Assembly: GCA_944392805.1 (NCBI GenBank)
Contig: CALXXZ010000003.1
Location: 62,001 to 126,000 of the forward strand
Direction of reading: 5' to 3'
DNA: 64,000 bases
From: an uncultured Clostridia bacterium
GTDB lineage: Bacteria; Bacillota; Clostridia; TANB77; CAG-508
Shown: one piece after another, positions 27,804-36,558 of the stretch
Position numbering within the stretch: position 1 is the first letter of the stretch
How the letters are laid out: every line of letters starts with the position of its first letter
The notes under the pieces: model-generated
The model's database searches: none
What the model was told of the DNA's origin: nothing
What the model saw: only the letters and a program-made list of their open reading frames with translations
Program-made: the position numbers and the translations under genes

Positions 27804-30437
27804 ATGAGTAATCACAAATTAATGGATAAATACAATCCAAAAGAATTTGAAGAAAAATTGTATAGTGAATGGGAGGAAAAAGGATATTTCAAACCATCAA
27901 TGAAAAAAGACCAAGAAAGTTATTGCATAATGATGCCACCACCAAATGTAACAGGTAAATTACACATGGGGCATGCATTAGATGACACTTTGCAAGACAT
28001 ACTAATTAGATATAAAAGAATGTGTGGATATAACACATTATGGGTTCCAGGAACAGACCATTCAGCAATCGCAACAGAGGTAAAAGTTGTAGAAAAAATG
28101 AAAAAAGAAGAAGGCTTAACAAAAGCTGACATAACAAGAGAGCAATTTTTAGAAAGAGCGTGGGCATGGACAGAGGAATATGGAGGAACAATACAAAAAC
28201 AACAACGTAAATTAGGATGTTCATGTGATTGGGATAGAAGTAGATTCACAATGGATGAAGGTTTATCAGAAGCAGTATTAGAACAATTTGTAAATTTATA
28301 TAATAAGGGACTAATATATAAAGGAACAAAAATGATAAACTGGTGTCCATCATGTCATACATCAATATCAGATGCAGAAGTAGAATTTGAAGAAGAAGCT
28401 TCACATTTATGGCATATAAAATATCAAATAAAAGGAACAGACAGATATTTAACAGTAGCTACTACAAGACCTGAGACAATGTTAGGAGACACTGCAGTTG
28501 CAGTTCATCCAGATGATGAAAGATATAAAGATATTGTAGGAAAAACTTGTATATTACCAATAATGAATAAAGAGATTCCAATTATTGCTGATGAATTTGT
28601 AGAAAAAGATTTTGGAACAGGTTGTGTAAAAATAACACCTGCACATGATATGAATGATTATCAAACTGGATTAAGGCACAATTTAGAAATAATTGAAGTA
28701 TTTGATGATAGTTCAATTATGGGAGATTTATTACCAGAATGTAAAGGTATGTCTACATTAGAAGCTAGAAAAGTAATTGTAAAAAAACTTGAAGAAATAG
28801 GAGCACTAGTAAAAACAGAAGACTATACACATAATGTAGGAAAATGTTACAGATGTCATAATACAATAGAACCAAGAATTTCTGACCAATGGTTTGTAAA
28901 AATGAAAGAACTTGCAGAACCTGCAATAAAAGCTGTAAAAGAAAATGATATTAAATTTGTTCCAAAAAGATATGAAAAAACATATTTTAACTGGATGGAA
29001 AATATACAAGATTGGTGTATTTCACGTCAATTATGGTGGGGACATAGAATACCAGCATATTATTGTGAAGAATGTGGACATATTAATGTTGCAAAAACAG
29101 CACCAGAAAAATGTGAAAAATGTGGATGTAGTAAACTACATCAAGATGAAGATTCACTAGACACATGGTTTAGTTCTGCATTATGGCCATTTTCAACATT
29201 AGGCTGGCCACACAATACAGAAGATTTAAAGACATTTTACCCTACAAATATACTAATAACAGGATATGATATAATATTCTTCTGGGTTGCAAGAATGATA
29301 TTTTCAGGGTTTGAAACAATGAAACAAAAACCTTTTAGTGATGTATTGATACATGGAATAGTGAGAGATAGTCAAGGCAGAAAAATGTCAAAATCTTTAG
29401 GAAATGGAATTGATCCATTAGAAGTAATAGAAAAATATAGTACAGATGCACTAAGATTTTCATTAATATTAGGAATATCTCCAGGAAATGACATAAAATA
29501 TATGCCTGAAAAATTAGAGCAAGCTTCAAACTTTGCAAATAAGTTATGGAATGCAGCTAAATTCGTATTAATGAATTTAGAAGGAATAGAAGATTTACCA
29601 GAAATTGATATAACAAAATTAGAATATGAAGATAAATGGATATTATCAAAATTAAACACAGTAACAAGAGAAATAACAGAAAATTTTGATAATTATGAAT
29701 TAGGAGTAGCAACACAAAAAATATATGATTTTATATGGAATGAATTTTGTGATTGGTATATAGAAATTGTAAAAACACGTTTATATGGTGAAGATAAAGA
29801 AAGCAAATTAACAGCACAAGTTGTATTAAATGCAGTTTTAAAAAATGCATTAAAATTATTGCATCCAATCATGCCATTTATTACAGAAGAAATCTATCAA
29901 CAATTATATAACATTGATGAAAGCATAATGATTTCTGAGTTCCCAAAATATTCTTCTGAATTTGATTTTAAAAACGAAGAAGCAAAAATCGAAAAATTAA
30001 AAGAAATAATTGTAGGAATAAGAAATATAAGAGCAAACTTAAATGTACATCCATCTAAGAAATCAGAATTAATTTTTGTTACTAAAACAAACAAGGATTT
30101 AATAGAAAAATCACAAAACTTTTTAATGAAATTAGGATATAGTGATAATATAAAAATTCAAGACAATAAAGATGGAATTGCTCAAAATGCTATGTCAATT
30201 ATAACTGATGAAATTGAAGTTTATATTCCATTTGAAGATTTAGTTGATGTAGAAGAAGAACGTAAACGTTTAGAAAATGAAAAACAAAAAGTATTATCAG
30301 AAATTGAAAGAGCTGAAAAAATGTTATCAAATCCAGGATTTATAAATAAAGCTCCAGAAGCAAAAATAAATCAAGAAAAAGAAAAATTAGCAACATATAA
30401 AGAAATGTTAAAAAACATTGAAGATAGGCTAAAATAA
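27804..30437 (+). CDS. valS: Valine--tRNA ligase
   Basis: Class I synthetase of 877 residues charging tRNA-Val. I start at ATG 27804 (AGGAGG 27791-27796, 7 nt away); the frame extends back to 27711 through repeat R3 but that part is not protein. Seen: HIGH motif PPNVTGKLHMGHALDDTL, the CP1 editing domain (ATTRPETMLGDTAVAVHP, GTGCVKITPAHDMNDYQTG), WCISRQLWWGHRIPAYYCEECGH, zinc-type CEKCGC, KMSKS in GRKMSKSLGNGIDP, an anticodon domain and a C-terminal coiled coil (EEERKRLENEKQKVLSEIERAEKML). Expression is controlled by the upstream T-box. Confidence 0.97.
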   Translation: MSNHKLMDKYNPKEFEEKLYSEWEEKGYFKPSMKKDQESYCIMMPPPNVTGKLHMGHALDDTLQDILIRYKRMCGYNTLWVPGTDHSAIATEVKVVEKMKKEEGLTKADITREQFLERAWAWTEEYGGTIQKQQRKLGCSCDWDRSRFTMDEGLSEAVLEQFVNLYNKGLIYKGTKMINWCPSCHTSISDAEVEFEEEASHLWHIKYQIKGTDRYLTVATTRPETMLGDTAVAVHPDDERYKDIVGKTCILPIMNKEIPIIADEFVEKDFGTGCVKITPAHDMNDYQTGLRHNLEIIEVFDDSSIMGDLLPECKGMSTLEARKVIVKKLEEIGALVKTEDYTHNVGKCYRCHNTIEPRISDQWFVKMKELAEPAIKAVKENDIKFVPKRYEKTYFNWMENIQDWCISRQLWWGHRIPAYYCEECGHINVAKTAPEKCEKCGCSKLHQDEDSLDTWFSSALWPFSTLGWPHNTEDLKTFYPTNILITGYDIIFFWVARMIFSGFETMKQKPFSDVLIHGIVRDSQGRKMSKSLGNGIDPLEVIEKYSTDALRFSLILGISPGNDIKYMPEKLEQASNFANKLWNAAKFVLMNLEGIEDLPEIDITKLEYEDKWILSKLNTVTREITENFDNYELGVATQKIYDFIWNEFCDWYIEIVKTRLYGEDKESKLTAQVVLNAVLKNALKLLHPIMPFITEEIYQQLYNIDESIMISEFPKYSSEFDFKNEEAKIEKLKEIIVGIRNIRANLNVHPSKKSELIFVTKTNKDLIEKSQNFLMKLGYSDNIKIQDNKDGIAQNAMSIITDEIEVYIPFEDLVDVEEERKRLENEKQKVLSEIERAEKMLSNPGFINKAPEAKINQEKEKLATYKEMLKNIEDRLK

Positions 30438-30448
30438 TTGTTCTAAAA

Positions 30449-30493
30449 TCTCCTCCCTCCGCATATTATAAATTAGTATGAAAAGGGAGGAGA
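30449..30493 (+). promoter_or_regulatory. Hairpin that masks the yabP Shine-Dalgarno, with CATATTATA in the loop
   Basis: TCTCCTCCCT (30449-30458) is fully complementary to AGGGAGGAGA (30484-30493), which holds the yabP ribosome-binding site 8 nt before ATG 30501. The loop contains CATATTATA (30462-30470), resembling a sporulation-sigma -10 box. The same design precedes dpaB and the gene ending at 51284. Confidence 0.65.
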
Positions 30494-30500
30494 GCAAAAG

Positions 30501-30806
30501 ATGATAGAAGAAAGAAAAAGTATAAACAACATGGCGCAGACAAACATAATTCAAAATATAGTATTAGAAAACAGAGGAAAGCTAAGTGTATCAGGAGTAA
30601 ATGACGTATTAAGTTTTGATGACCAAGTAGTAATGGTAGATACAGAATTAGGCTTATTAACTGTAAAAGGTGAAAATATAAGAATAAATAAATTGAGCTT
30701 AGACACATCAGAAGTCATAATAGAAGGAGAAATTTCGAGTTTATCATATAGTCAAAATAAGCAAGAAAAAACTTCTGGAACGATATTGAGTAAGATTTTT
30801 AAATAG
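30501..30806 (+). CDS. yabP: Sporulation protein YabP
   Basis: A 101-residue mother-cell sporulation protein. The YabP/YqfC-type domain is clear: NIVLENRGKLSVSGVNDVLSFDDQVVMVDTELGLLTVKGENIRINKLSLDTSEVIIEGEI. In Bacillus YabP and YabQ are needed for spore cortex assembly, and the cluster yabP-yabQ-divIC is conserved. Here it lies 64 bp after valS rather than after the usual mfd-spoVT region. Its Shine-Dalgarno can be locked in a 10-bp hairpin. Met 12 is an alternative start without a comparable ribosome site. Confidence 0.92.
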   Translation: MIEERKSINNMAQTNIIQNIVLENRGKLSVSGVNDVLSFDDQVVMVDTELGLLTVKGENIRINKLSLDTSEVIIEGEISSLSYSQNKQEKTSGTILSKIFK

Positions 30807-30818
30807 AAAGGCAAAATA

Positions 30819-31268
30819 ATGGTTGAAAATCAGGCATATTTATTTTTAGTTTTTACTTTAACAGGGATTGTAATAGGACTTTTATTTGATTTTTTTAGAG
30901 CATTAAGAAAAAGTATAAAAACGGCGGATTTTGTTACATATATAGAAGATATTTTATTTTGGACATTAACAGGAATTTTAATTTTATACAATATATGGTA
31001 CTTCAATAATGGCGAAATACGAGTATACATGTTTTTAGGAATAATAATGGGGGTTTTAATATATTCATTAATATTAAGTAGTATATTCACAAAAGCAATT
31101 ACATTCATATTGAAAAAAATATTTATGATTTTAGAACTACCATTTAAGACAATAATCTCTATTTTTAGTAAAATATTTGCAACAATTAAGAAGATTTATA
31201 TAAAAATTGTAAAAAATTACAAAAAAATTGAAAATAAAAGAGGGAACTTAGAAAAAAATGGAGAATAA
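30819..31268 (+). CDS. yabQ: Spore cortex biosynthesis protein YabQ
   Basis: A 149-residue membrane protein: hydrophobic helices at about residues 7-26, 45-62 and 68-90 followed by a long amphipathic, Lys-rich tail. YabQ features seen are ENQAYLFLVFTLTGIVIGLLFDFFRALRK and DILFWTLTGILILYNIWYFNNGEIRVYMFLGI. In Bacillus it localises to the outer spore membrane and is required for the cortex. AAAGGCA precedes the ATG. It lies 12 nt after yabP and ahead of divIC, as in other Firmicutes. Confidence 0.92.
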   Translation: MVENQAYLFLVFTLTGIVIGLLFDFFRALRKSIKTADFVTYIEDILFWTLTGILILYNIWYFNNGEIRVYMFLGIIMGVLIYSLILSSIFTKAITFILKKIFMILELPFKTIISIFSKIFATIKKIYIKIVKNYKKIENKRGNLEKNGE

Positions 31269-31303
31269 TATATATAGAATATAAAAGAACATGGAGAATA
31301 CGT

Positions 31304-31588
31304 ATGAAAAAGAAAAGTAATTTGTTTAGGAATTTCCTAATAATAGCATTTATAGTATGGGTAGTAATGCTAATTAAGCAACAATTTAATATATCTCAAT
31401 ATAATGAAGAACTAAAAACAATAGCTGAAAAAATTGAAATAGCAGAAGACGAATTAAATCAAAGTAAGCAAAATTTAGAAGAAGAAAAACAAAACATAAA
31501 TTCGACAGAATATATAGAAAAATTAGCACGTGAAAAACTAGGAATGTATTTACAAAATGAGAGAGTTTATATCGATAGTAATAAGTAA
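31304..31588 (+). CDS. divIC: Septum formation initiator, FtsB/DivIC family
   Basis: A 94-residue bitopic division protein: cytoplasmic KKKSNLFRN, one membrane helix (about residues 10-26, FLIIAFIVWVVMLIKQ), a coiled coil (EELKTIAEKIEIAEDELNQSKQNLEEEKQNI) and the family ending STEYIEKLAREKLGMYLQNERVYI. DivIC with FtsL and DivIB activates septal wall synthesis. It follows yabQ by 35 nt and has a terminator starting at its stop codon. FtsL is an alternative, but position and the C-terminal AREKLGM motif favour DivIC. Confidence 0.9.
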   Translation: MKKKSNLFRNFLIIAFIVWVVMLIKQQFNISQYNEELKTIAEKIEIAEDELNQSKQNLEEEKQNINSTEYIEKLAREKLGMYLQNERVYIDSNK

Positions 31589-31619
31589 TCCTTAAGACAT
31601 TCAAGTTTTAAGGATTTTT
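31587..31619 (+). terminator. Terminator after divIC
   Basis: AATCCTTAA (31587-31595) pairs with TTAAGGATT (31608-31616), then T residues. It overlaps the divIC stop codon. Confidence 0.78.
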
Positions 31620-31645
31620 GAATTTTAATAACTTTTGTCTATAAT
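31618..31645 (+). promoter_or_regulatory. Probable rho promoter
   Basis: TTGAAT (31618-31623), 16-nt spacer, TATAAT (31640-31645). It leaves an AT-only leader of about 50 nt before rho; no obvious rut-like C-rich tract is present. Confidence 0.6.
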
Positions 31646-31703
31646 AATAATCCAATAAATAAAAAAATAAAAAAATATAAAAATTAAATATAGGAGGTAA
31701 TTT

Positions 31704-33080
31704 ATGTCAGATTTAGAAAACATGACATTATTAGAATTGAGAAACATTGCAAAGGAGCAAAATATTAAAAATATTTCAAAATTAAAAAAGGAAGAACTTG
31801 TAACATTATTAAAACAAGTTCAACAATCATCTGAACCTGTACACCAAAAGGAAGAAGTTGAAGACAAAGAAGATGATGATGAAATTAGATATGACGAAAA
31901 TGATGAAGAACAATTAGAAGTAAATGAAGCTATAATAGACTATAAAGTAACTAATGAAGATGATCAAATTGTTGAAGGAATATTAGAAGTATTACCAGAT
32001 GGATATGGATTCTTAAGAGGAGATAACTATTTATCAAGTCCAAAGGATGTATATATTTCACCAATCCAAATAAGAAGATTTAGATTAGATACTGGAGATA
32101 TTGTAAAAGGAATTTCTAGAACAAAAGAAGGTGAAAAATTCCCATCACTAATATTTGTTGGAGAAGTTAATGGAGAACATCCAGAAAAAGCTGCAAAAAG
32201 AAAAAGATTTGATGAATTAACACCAATATATCCTGAAGAAAGATTGAAACTAGAAACAACACCAACAGAATATGCTATGAGAATAATAGATTTAATTTCT
32301 CCAATAGGAAAAGGTCAAAGAGGAATGATTGTTGCTCCACCAAAGGTAGGAAAAACAACTTTATTAAAGAAAATAGCAAATAGTATTACAGCAAATAATC
32401 CAGAAGTAGAATTAATAATGTTACTTATAGATGAAAGACCTGAAGAAGTAACAGATATGAAACGTTCTATAAAAGGACAAGTTATATATTCAACATTTGA
32501 CGAAATGCCTGAACATCATGTAAAAGTTGCAGAAATGGTATTAGAAAGAGCTAAGAGAATAATTGAACATAATAAAGATGTTGTAATTTTATTAGATAGT
32601 ATTACAAGACTTGCTAGAGCTTATAACTTAGTTATGCCATCTTCAGGAAAAACTCTATCAGGAGGTCTTGACCCAGCAGCATTACATAAACCTAAAAAAT
32701 TCTTTGGAGCAGCTAGAAATATTGAAAATGGTGGAAGCTTAACAATTCTTGCTACTGCATTGATCGAAACAGGAAGTAGAATGGATGACGTTATTTTTGA
32801 AGAGTTTAAAGGTACAGGTAATATGGAAGTTCACTTAGATAGAAAATTATCAGAAAAACGTATTTTCCCAGCAATTGATGTAAATAAATCGGGAACAAGA
32901 AGAGAAGATTTACTTCTTACTAAACCAGAATTAGAAACAGTTTTTGCTTTGAGAAAAGCTTTAAATCATTTGCCAGTTGCAGATGTTACTGAACAAATTA
33001 TTTCTCAAATGGTACAAACTAAAAATAATGCTGAATTTATTGAAAGAATGGATGGATACTTGAAGAATTATAAAAATTAA
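31704..33080 (+). CDS. rho: Transcription termination factor Rho
   Basis: Hexameric RNA helicase that ends transcription. The 458 residues include the Rho_N SAP-like domain ([18 protein letters not shown], 4-40), a short acidic linker ([17 protein letters not shown]), the RNA-binding cold-shock-like domain ([36 protein letters not shown]), and the ATPase with Walker [27 protein letters not shown], Walker [17 protein letters not shown] and the R-loop region [25 protein letters not shown] lies 8 nt before the ATG. The gene is monocistronic. Confidence 0.96.
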   Translation: MSDLENMTLLELRNIAKEQNIKNISKLKKEELVTLLKQVQQSSEPVHQKEEVEDKEDDDEIRYDENDEEQLEVNEAIIDYKVTNEDDQIVEGILEVLPDGYGFLRGDNYLSSPKDVYISPIQIRRFRLDTGDIVKGISRTKEGEKFPSLIFVGEVNGEHPEKAAKRKRFDELTPIYPEERLKLETTPTEYAMRIIDLISPIGKGQRGMIVAPPKVGKTTLLKKIANSITANNPEVELIMLLIDERPEEVTDMKRSIKGQVIYSTFDEMPEHHVKVAEMVLERAKRIIEHNKDVVILLDSITRLARAYNLVMPSSGKTLSGGLDPAALHKPKKFFGAARNIENGGSLTILATALIETGSRMDDVIFEEFKGTGNMEVHLDRKLSEKRIFPAIDVNKSGTRREDLLLTKPELETVFALRKALNHLPVADVTEQIISQMVQTKNNAEFIERMDGYLKNYKN

Positions 33081-33088
33081 GCTATAAT
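33060..33088 (+). promoter_or_regulatory. Promoter directly in front of the decayed TM2 gene
   Basis: TTGAAG (33060-33065), 17-nt spacer, TATAAT (33083-33088). The predicted start of transcription is near 33095, only 2 nt before the first readable codon of the pseudogene. Confidence 0.65.
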
Positions 33089-33096
33089 TGTAGTAT

Positions 33097-33459
33097 ATCA
33101 AGTTTTGTAAATTTTGTGGTGAGAAAATACCAGAAGATGCAGTGTTATGTACTCATTGCGGAAGACAGGTAGAACAACTAGAAGCTGAGTAACCAAAGGT
33201 TGTTATTAACAATACTAATACAAATACTAATGTAAATCAAAATGTTGATAGCGGTAGATATGGAAGACCAAAAAACAAATGGGTTGCTTTACTATTATGT
33301 TTATTTTTAGGATTCTTGGGAGCACATAAATTTTATGAAGGAAAAATAGGTATGGGGATATTATATATCTTTACACTTGGAATTTTTGGAATAGGAATTA
33401 TTGTTGACTTTATATCAATACTTTTCAAACCAAATCCATACTATGTTTATACATATTAG
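33097..33459 (+). pseudogene. Decayed zinc-ribbon/TM2-domain protein gene
   Basis: One frame reads KFCKFCGEKIPEDAVLC with CTHCGR (a four-Cys zinc ribbon), then an in-frame TAA at 33190-33192, then a spacer NTNTNTNVNQNVDS and a TM2 domain: KNKWVALLLCLFLGFLGAHKFYEGKIGMGILY and GIIVDFISIL, ending 33459. Zinc ribbon plus TM2 is a common small membrane-protein architecture. The start codon is also missing: ATC stands where ATG is expected and no Shine-Dalgarno precedes it. Two lesions suggest decay. Stop-codon read-through is possible but not supported. Confidence 0.8.
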
Positions 33460-33473
33460 AAAATAATTATTTG

Positions 33474-33516
33474 AATGCACCACTATCTAAAGTATATCAA
33501 AAGTGGTGCATTTTTT
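33474..33516 (+). terminator. Terminator after the TM2 pseudogene
   Basis: AATGCACCACT (33474-33484) pairs perfectly with AGTGGTGCATT (33502-33512), followed by T residues to 33516; 17-nt loop. Confidence 0.85.
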
Positions 33517-33538
33517 ATGAAAAAAGAAGGAAAATTAT

Positions 33539-34003
33539 ATGATTAAAATTATGTTTGTATGTTTAGGAAACATCTGCCGTTCTCCAATGGCAGAATTTGT
33601 ATTTAAAGATATGGTCAAAAAGCAAGGATTAGATAAGGAATTTTATATAAAATCTTCTGCTACTAGTTATGAAGAAATTGGAAATGATATTCATTATGGT
33701 ACTAGAGACAAACTAATTCAAAAAGGAATATCTTTTGAAAGGAGAAAAGCTACTAGATTAAAACCAGAAGATTATAAAAAATATGATTATATTATAGGCA
33801 TGGAAGATTCAAATATTAGAAACATAAAAAGAATAGTCGGGGAAGATGTTGATAGTAAAATTTACAAACTTCTTGATTTTTCTAAAAATCCAAGAGATAT
33901 AGCTGATCCATGGTACACAGGTAATTTTGAAGTTACTTATAATGATATAGTTGAAGGTTGTGTTGGACTTTTGGAATTTCTAAAAGATAAATATAGTATA
34001 TAA
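33539..34003 (+). CDS. Low-molecular-weight protein tyrosine phosphatase
   Basis: A 154-residue cytoplasmic phosphatase. The catalytic P-loop is VCLGNICRSPMAE (CX5R with following Ser, residues 7-19) and the general-acid loop is DIADPWYTGNFEVTY near residue 120. Intervening IQKGISFERRKATRLKPEDYKKYDYIIGMEDSN is typical. The length is normal. GAAGGAAA lies before the ATG. In Firmicutes such enzymes act on protein phosphotyrosine in stress or capsule regulation; no cognate tyrosine kinase is in the window. The in vivo substrate is unknown. Confidence 0.93.
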   Translation: MIKIMFVCLGNICRSPMAEFVFKDMVKKQGLDKEFYIKSSATSYEEIGNDIHYGTRDKLIQKGISFERRKATRLKPEDYKKYDYIIGMEDSNIRNIKRIVGEDVDSKIYKLLDFSKNPRDIADPWYTGNFEVTYNDIVEGCVGLLEFLKDKYSI

Positions 34004-34023
34004 ATAAAAATTTATTTATTTGA

Positions 34024-34068
34024 AATCTAACTATTGACAAATATGAGAGAGAGGGGTATAGTTAGATT
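34024..34068 (+). promoter_or_regulatory. Consensus promoter wrapped in an 11-bp palindrome, pointing into non-coding DNA
   Basis: TTGACA (34034-34039), 17-nt spacer, TATAGT (34057-34062). The arms AATCTAACTAT (34024-34034) and ATAGTTAGATT (34058-34068) are perfect inverted repeats that overlap both hexamers. A stable hairpin (34093-34120) would form about 25 nt into the transcript. No gene of recognisable size follows on this strand for over 1 kb. Confidence 0.65.
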
Positions 34069-34092
34069 ATATAATTATTCTTTTAATATAAC

Positions 34093-34120
34093 ATTGCGCA
34101 AAATCAAAGTTTTGTGCAAT
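34093..34120 (+). promoter_or_regulatory. Hairpin near the 5' end of the orphan transcript
   Basis: ATTGCGCAAAA (34093-34103), loop TCAAAG, TTTTGTGCAAT (34110-34120): an 11-bp stem with one G-U pair and no T run after it. Confidence 0.55.
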
Positions 34121-35152
34121 AAGAGATAGAAGAAAAATATAAAATAGCCATAAACATCTACTTCTACTAATTCAAGGCTTTTAGCTGTTCTATATATACT
34201 AATATTCATTTATTAATTATTATTTCTTATCTCTTATTTCTTATTATATCTATATTATATTCATTATTATTATAATCTGTTGTATATTTTTTTATTTTAT
34301 ATATTAAATTGGATGAAAATTTCTCAAAAATCTCCAAAGTGCCTATTTCTCTATATTTACCTTATTTAACGGACAACAAACTATATGTCTAAAAAATAAA
34401 AACGGCTTAAAATCGATTCTCGTGCGTCGCTTTTTTGGTACTTTTTTGACTTTTTTGTATATCTATATATGATAGTAATTTCTTCAGAAAAATCTACTTT
34501 TTAATAGTAATCTTCTAAAATCAATATTTAGTCTTAAATTCTAAACAAGTAATTTATCAAGCTAAAAATAAAAATGGACTTAAAAACGATTTTAGAAGGT
34601 CATTATTTTATATGATTTTGGTTTGTAATATAGTTATTATAATAATTATAGAATTTATAAAATCTTTGTTAAAATCAAAATTTATATGATAAACGATTAA
34701 TTTTACAATTCAATAATCAAAATTGCTTAAAAACGATTTTGAACTTAATTAAACAATCATTTAATTAAAATATTATATAAATTCTATAAAAAATTACTAA
34801 ACAACAAATGTTCGTTTTGTAATATTACAATGTTTGCATTATAAAATTATAATTTTTAAAATTCTAAATATTTATAAATTATAATTTTAAAATTTTTATA
34901 AATTTCTATCAAGTAGTTTTTAAATCTTAAAATTTATTTTTTATATTTAAAAAAGTTTTTTATTTATAAATTTATTTTTTCTTAAATTAAAGATTGCACA
35001 AAATTTTATTTAATATATTTTCATAATTTTTATATATTAAAAAATGTGCTATCCCCCTACTCTACAGCTTTTACACAATAGAAAAGATTAGTTGTATTTA
35101 TAAATTTGTTATTCGTCATTCAATAGTTCTAGAATTGCATATCTTTAAAGTC
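34121..35152. other. AT-rich intergenic stretch of about 1 kb without convincing genes
   Basis: Very AT-rich sequence with many stop codons in every frame. It contains three related short motifs around CTTAAAAACGATTTT (34406, 34579, 34726), an imperfect inverted repeat near 34996-35049 (GCACA...TGTGC) and long A/T runs. I see no tRNA, CRISPR or IS ends. It probably holds decayed sequence, and possibly a non-coding RNA from the promoter at 34034. Confidence 0.6.
34406..34740 (+). repeat. Three dispersed copies of a 15-bp motif
   Basis: CTTAAAAACGATTTT occurs exactly at 34579-34593 and 34726-34740, and with two changes (CTTAAAATCGATTCT) at 34406-34420. Each copy follows an A-rich segment and two copies are flanked by TCAAAA/TTTTGA-type complementarity. 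Significance is unknown in such biased sequence. Confidence 0.4.
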
Positions 35153-35473
35153 TTAGCATAAGTTCCACCGCCTGTTGACATCAACCCAGCCTCCTGGTAA
35201 AGACCAAGTTCCATTATTTTCATGGACTAATAAAATTTTGTTATCTTTAAATATTACTGCCCTTGTATCTAATTTAGGGGTCTGATAACCAGTTTCATTA
35301 CAGAATAAATCTTTTACCTTTTCAAGCGAAAAATCTGTTTTCATGTTTAACATTTCAGCTGATATATCTCGCAATCTTTCATATCTTTCTATATCATATA
35401 CATTGTTTGCATATGCTAGACCATTTTGTGCTAAACTTTGTATTTCTATTGCTAGTTTCAACCATTTATCCAT
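35153..35473 (-). pseudogene. Truncated NUDIX hydrolase
   Basis: The frame encodes an N-terminal helical domain as in PF12535-type NUDIX proteins (KLAIEIQSLAQNGLAYANNVYDIERYERLRDISAEML), then the start of the NUDIX fold: DTRAVIFKDNKILLVHENNGTWSLPGGWVDVN. Directly after this the sequence reads RRWNLC and stops, so the NUDIX box (GX5EX7REUXEEXGU), which supplies the catalytic Glu residues, is lost. About 90 C-terminal residues are missing. This is a 3' deletion at about 35170 next to the AT-rich stretch. The product cannot be an active hydrolase. Confidence 0.8.
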
Positions 35474-35580
35474 TTATTACACCTACTCATTAATATATAT
35501 TTACTGTAATCTTATTATTATTGTTATAATAATAGCACAAAAAATAAAAATATTCAATTTATCTGCTATAAATGTGAGAA

Positions 35581-35627
35581 GTCCCTATTACGATACATCT
35601 AATAAAATAATGTATCATAATAGGAAC
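35581..35627. terminator. Hairpin downstream of the P-loop protein gene
   Basis: Eighteen-nt arms 35581-35598 and 35610-35627 (ATAATAGGAAC type); the two deviations become G-U pairs in minus-strand RNA, suggesting that the minus-strand gene ending at 35633 is the one served. No long T run follows. Confidence 0.55.
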
Positions 35628-35632
35628 TATAA

Positions 35633-36376
35633 TTACATGAACATGTTGCTTACATTACTGTCGACGATGAATGATGTTGTCATTCCAATGCCTAGGAAGT
35701 AAGCATTAAATTGATTAATGATTTCTTGGACCAATTTATATTCCTTCAGAGCTATATCTCTCTGTTCTGGTAAATCTGTAGAAAATTCTGCTTTTCTCTT
35801 GTCTAAGAATTTTTCAACTTGTTTGAAGCTTTTTTCGCAACAAACCAAACTTACAACTCTTTCAAAATATTTTCCAAGAGTCCGCGCAACAATTGCTCGA
35901 TAAAGAATTTCGATATATGCTCCCACTAAAATAACAGGTTTCCCTAGTTGGCTTTTTTGACAAACTATATTTTCTAATTCATCTAGTAAATATTTATCTG
36001 TCAATTCATTAACTCTTAGGGCAAATTCAATATACTCAAATTCATTTTGTATATTTTTTAAATTCCTTTCGACCCACTCTTTACAGATCAAATCTATATC
36101 TAATACTATAGCATCTGTATGTTTTGCAATTCTTTTTGCTATTGTCGACTTGCCATTGCAACTACCTCCGTCAACTAATATAAGGGTTTTTGAATTTATA
36201 GATTCCAGAATTAATTCACGTGCATGTGTATTCGCCCGTAAATCTACTGTTGATGAAATTTTTAAACTTTTCACATATTCAGCTGATTCTGGAATGTATT
36301 TATTCATTGCATTCTTCGAAAAAAATTCATATGCCTCCTTGTAATTCCAATTAATCATTTCTTGTAATTTTCTCAT
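35633..36376 (-). CDS. P-loop kinase-like ATPase, function unknown
   Basis: A 247-residue cytoplasmic protein. An N-terminal helical part (KLQEMINWNYKEAYEFFSKNAMNKYIPESAEYV) precedes a kinase-type P loop, ILVDGGSCNGKSTIAKRIAKH, near residue 66. A possible Walker B or substrate Asp follows in AIVLDIDLICKEWVER. PVILVGAYIEILYRAIVARTLGKYFERVVSLVC and DKRKAEFSTDLPEQRDIALKEY resemble the lid region of small-molecule or zeta-toxin-like kinases, but I do not recognise a named family. Codon use is less AT-biased than that of neighbours (GTCGAC, GCGCAA). It stands next to a broken NUDIX gene and a recombinase, consistent with a transferred segment. TAGGAGG precedes the ATG. Confidence 0.7.
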   Translation of the reverse strand: MRKLQEMINWNYKEAYEFFSKNAMNKYIPESAEYVKSLKISSTVDLRANTHARELILESINSKTLILVDGGSCNGKSTIAKRIAKHTDAIVLDIDLICKEWVERNLKNIQNEFEYIEFALRVNELTDKYLLDELENIVCQKSQLGKPVILVGAYIEILYRAIVARTLGKYFERVVSLVCCEKSFKQVEKFLDKRKAEFSTDLPEQRDIALKEYKLVQEIINQFNAYFLGIGMTTSFIVDSNVSNMFM

Positions 36377-36558
36377 TTCATTTCCTCCTATTTTAAAAGA
36401 AATTTATCTACACATGGTTAAACCATAACATTATTATACCATAAAAAAGTAAAAATGTATATATTATGTAAATACATTTTTGCTAATTTTTATATTAAAC
36501 TATTTATTTTTTTATGTAAAAGTGATATTATATCTATATAAAACAGGAGAGTGAAAAA

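Noticed and set aside
34081..34210. Short minus-strand frame (RTAKSLELVEVDVYGYF...) in the gene-free stretch
   Set aside because: About 45 residues without a start codon or ribosome site; no family match.
34121..35152. CRISPR array or tRNA cluster in the AT-rich stretch
   Set aside because: The three 15-bp motifs are too few and irregularly spaced for CRISPR, and no cloverleaf or GTTCGA-type T-loop is seen.
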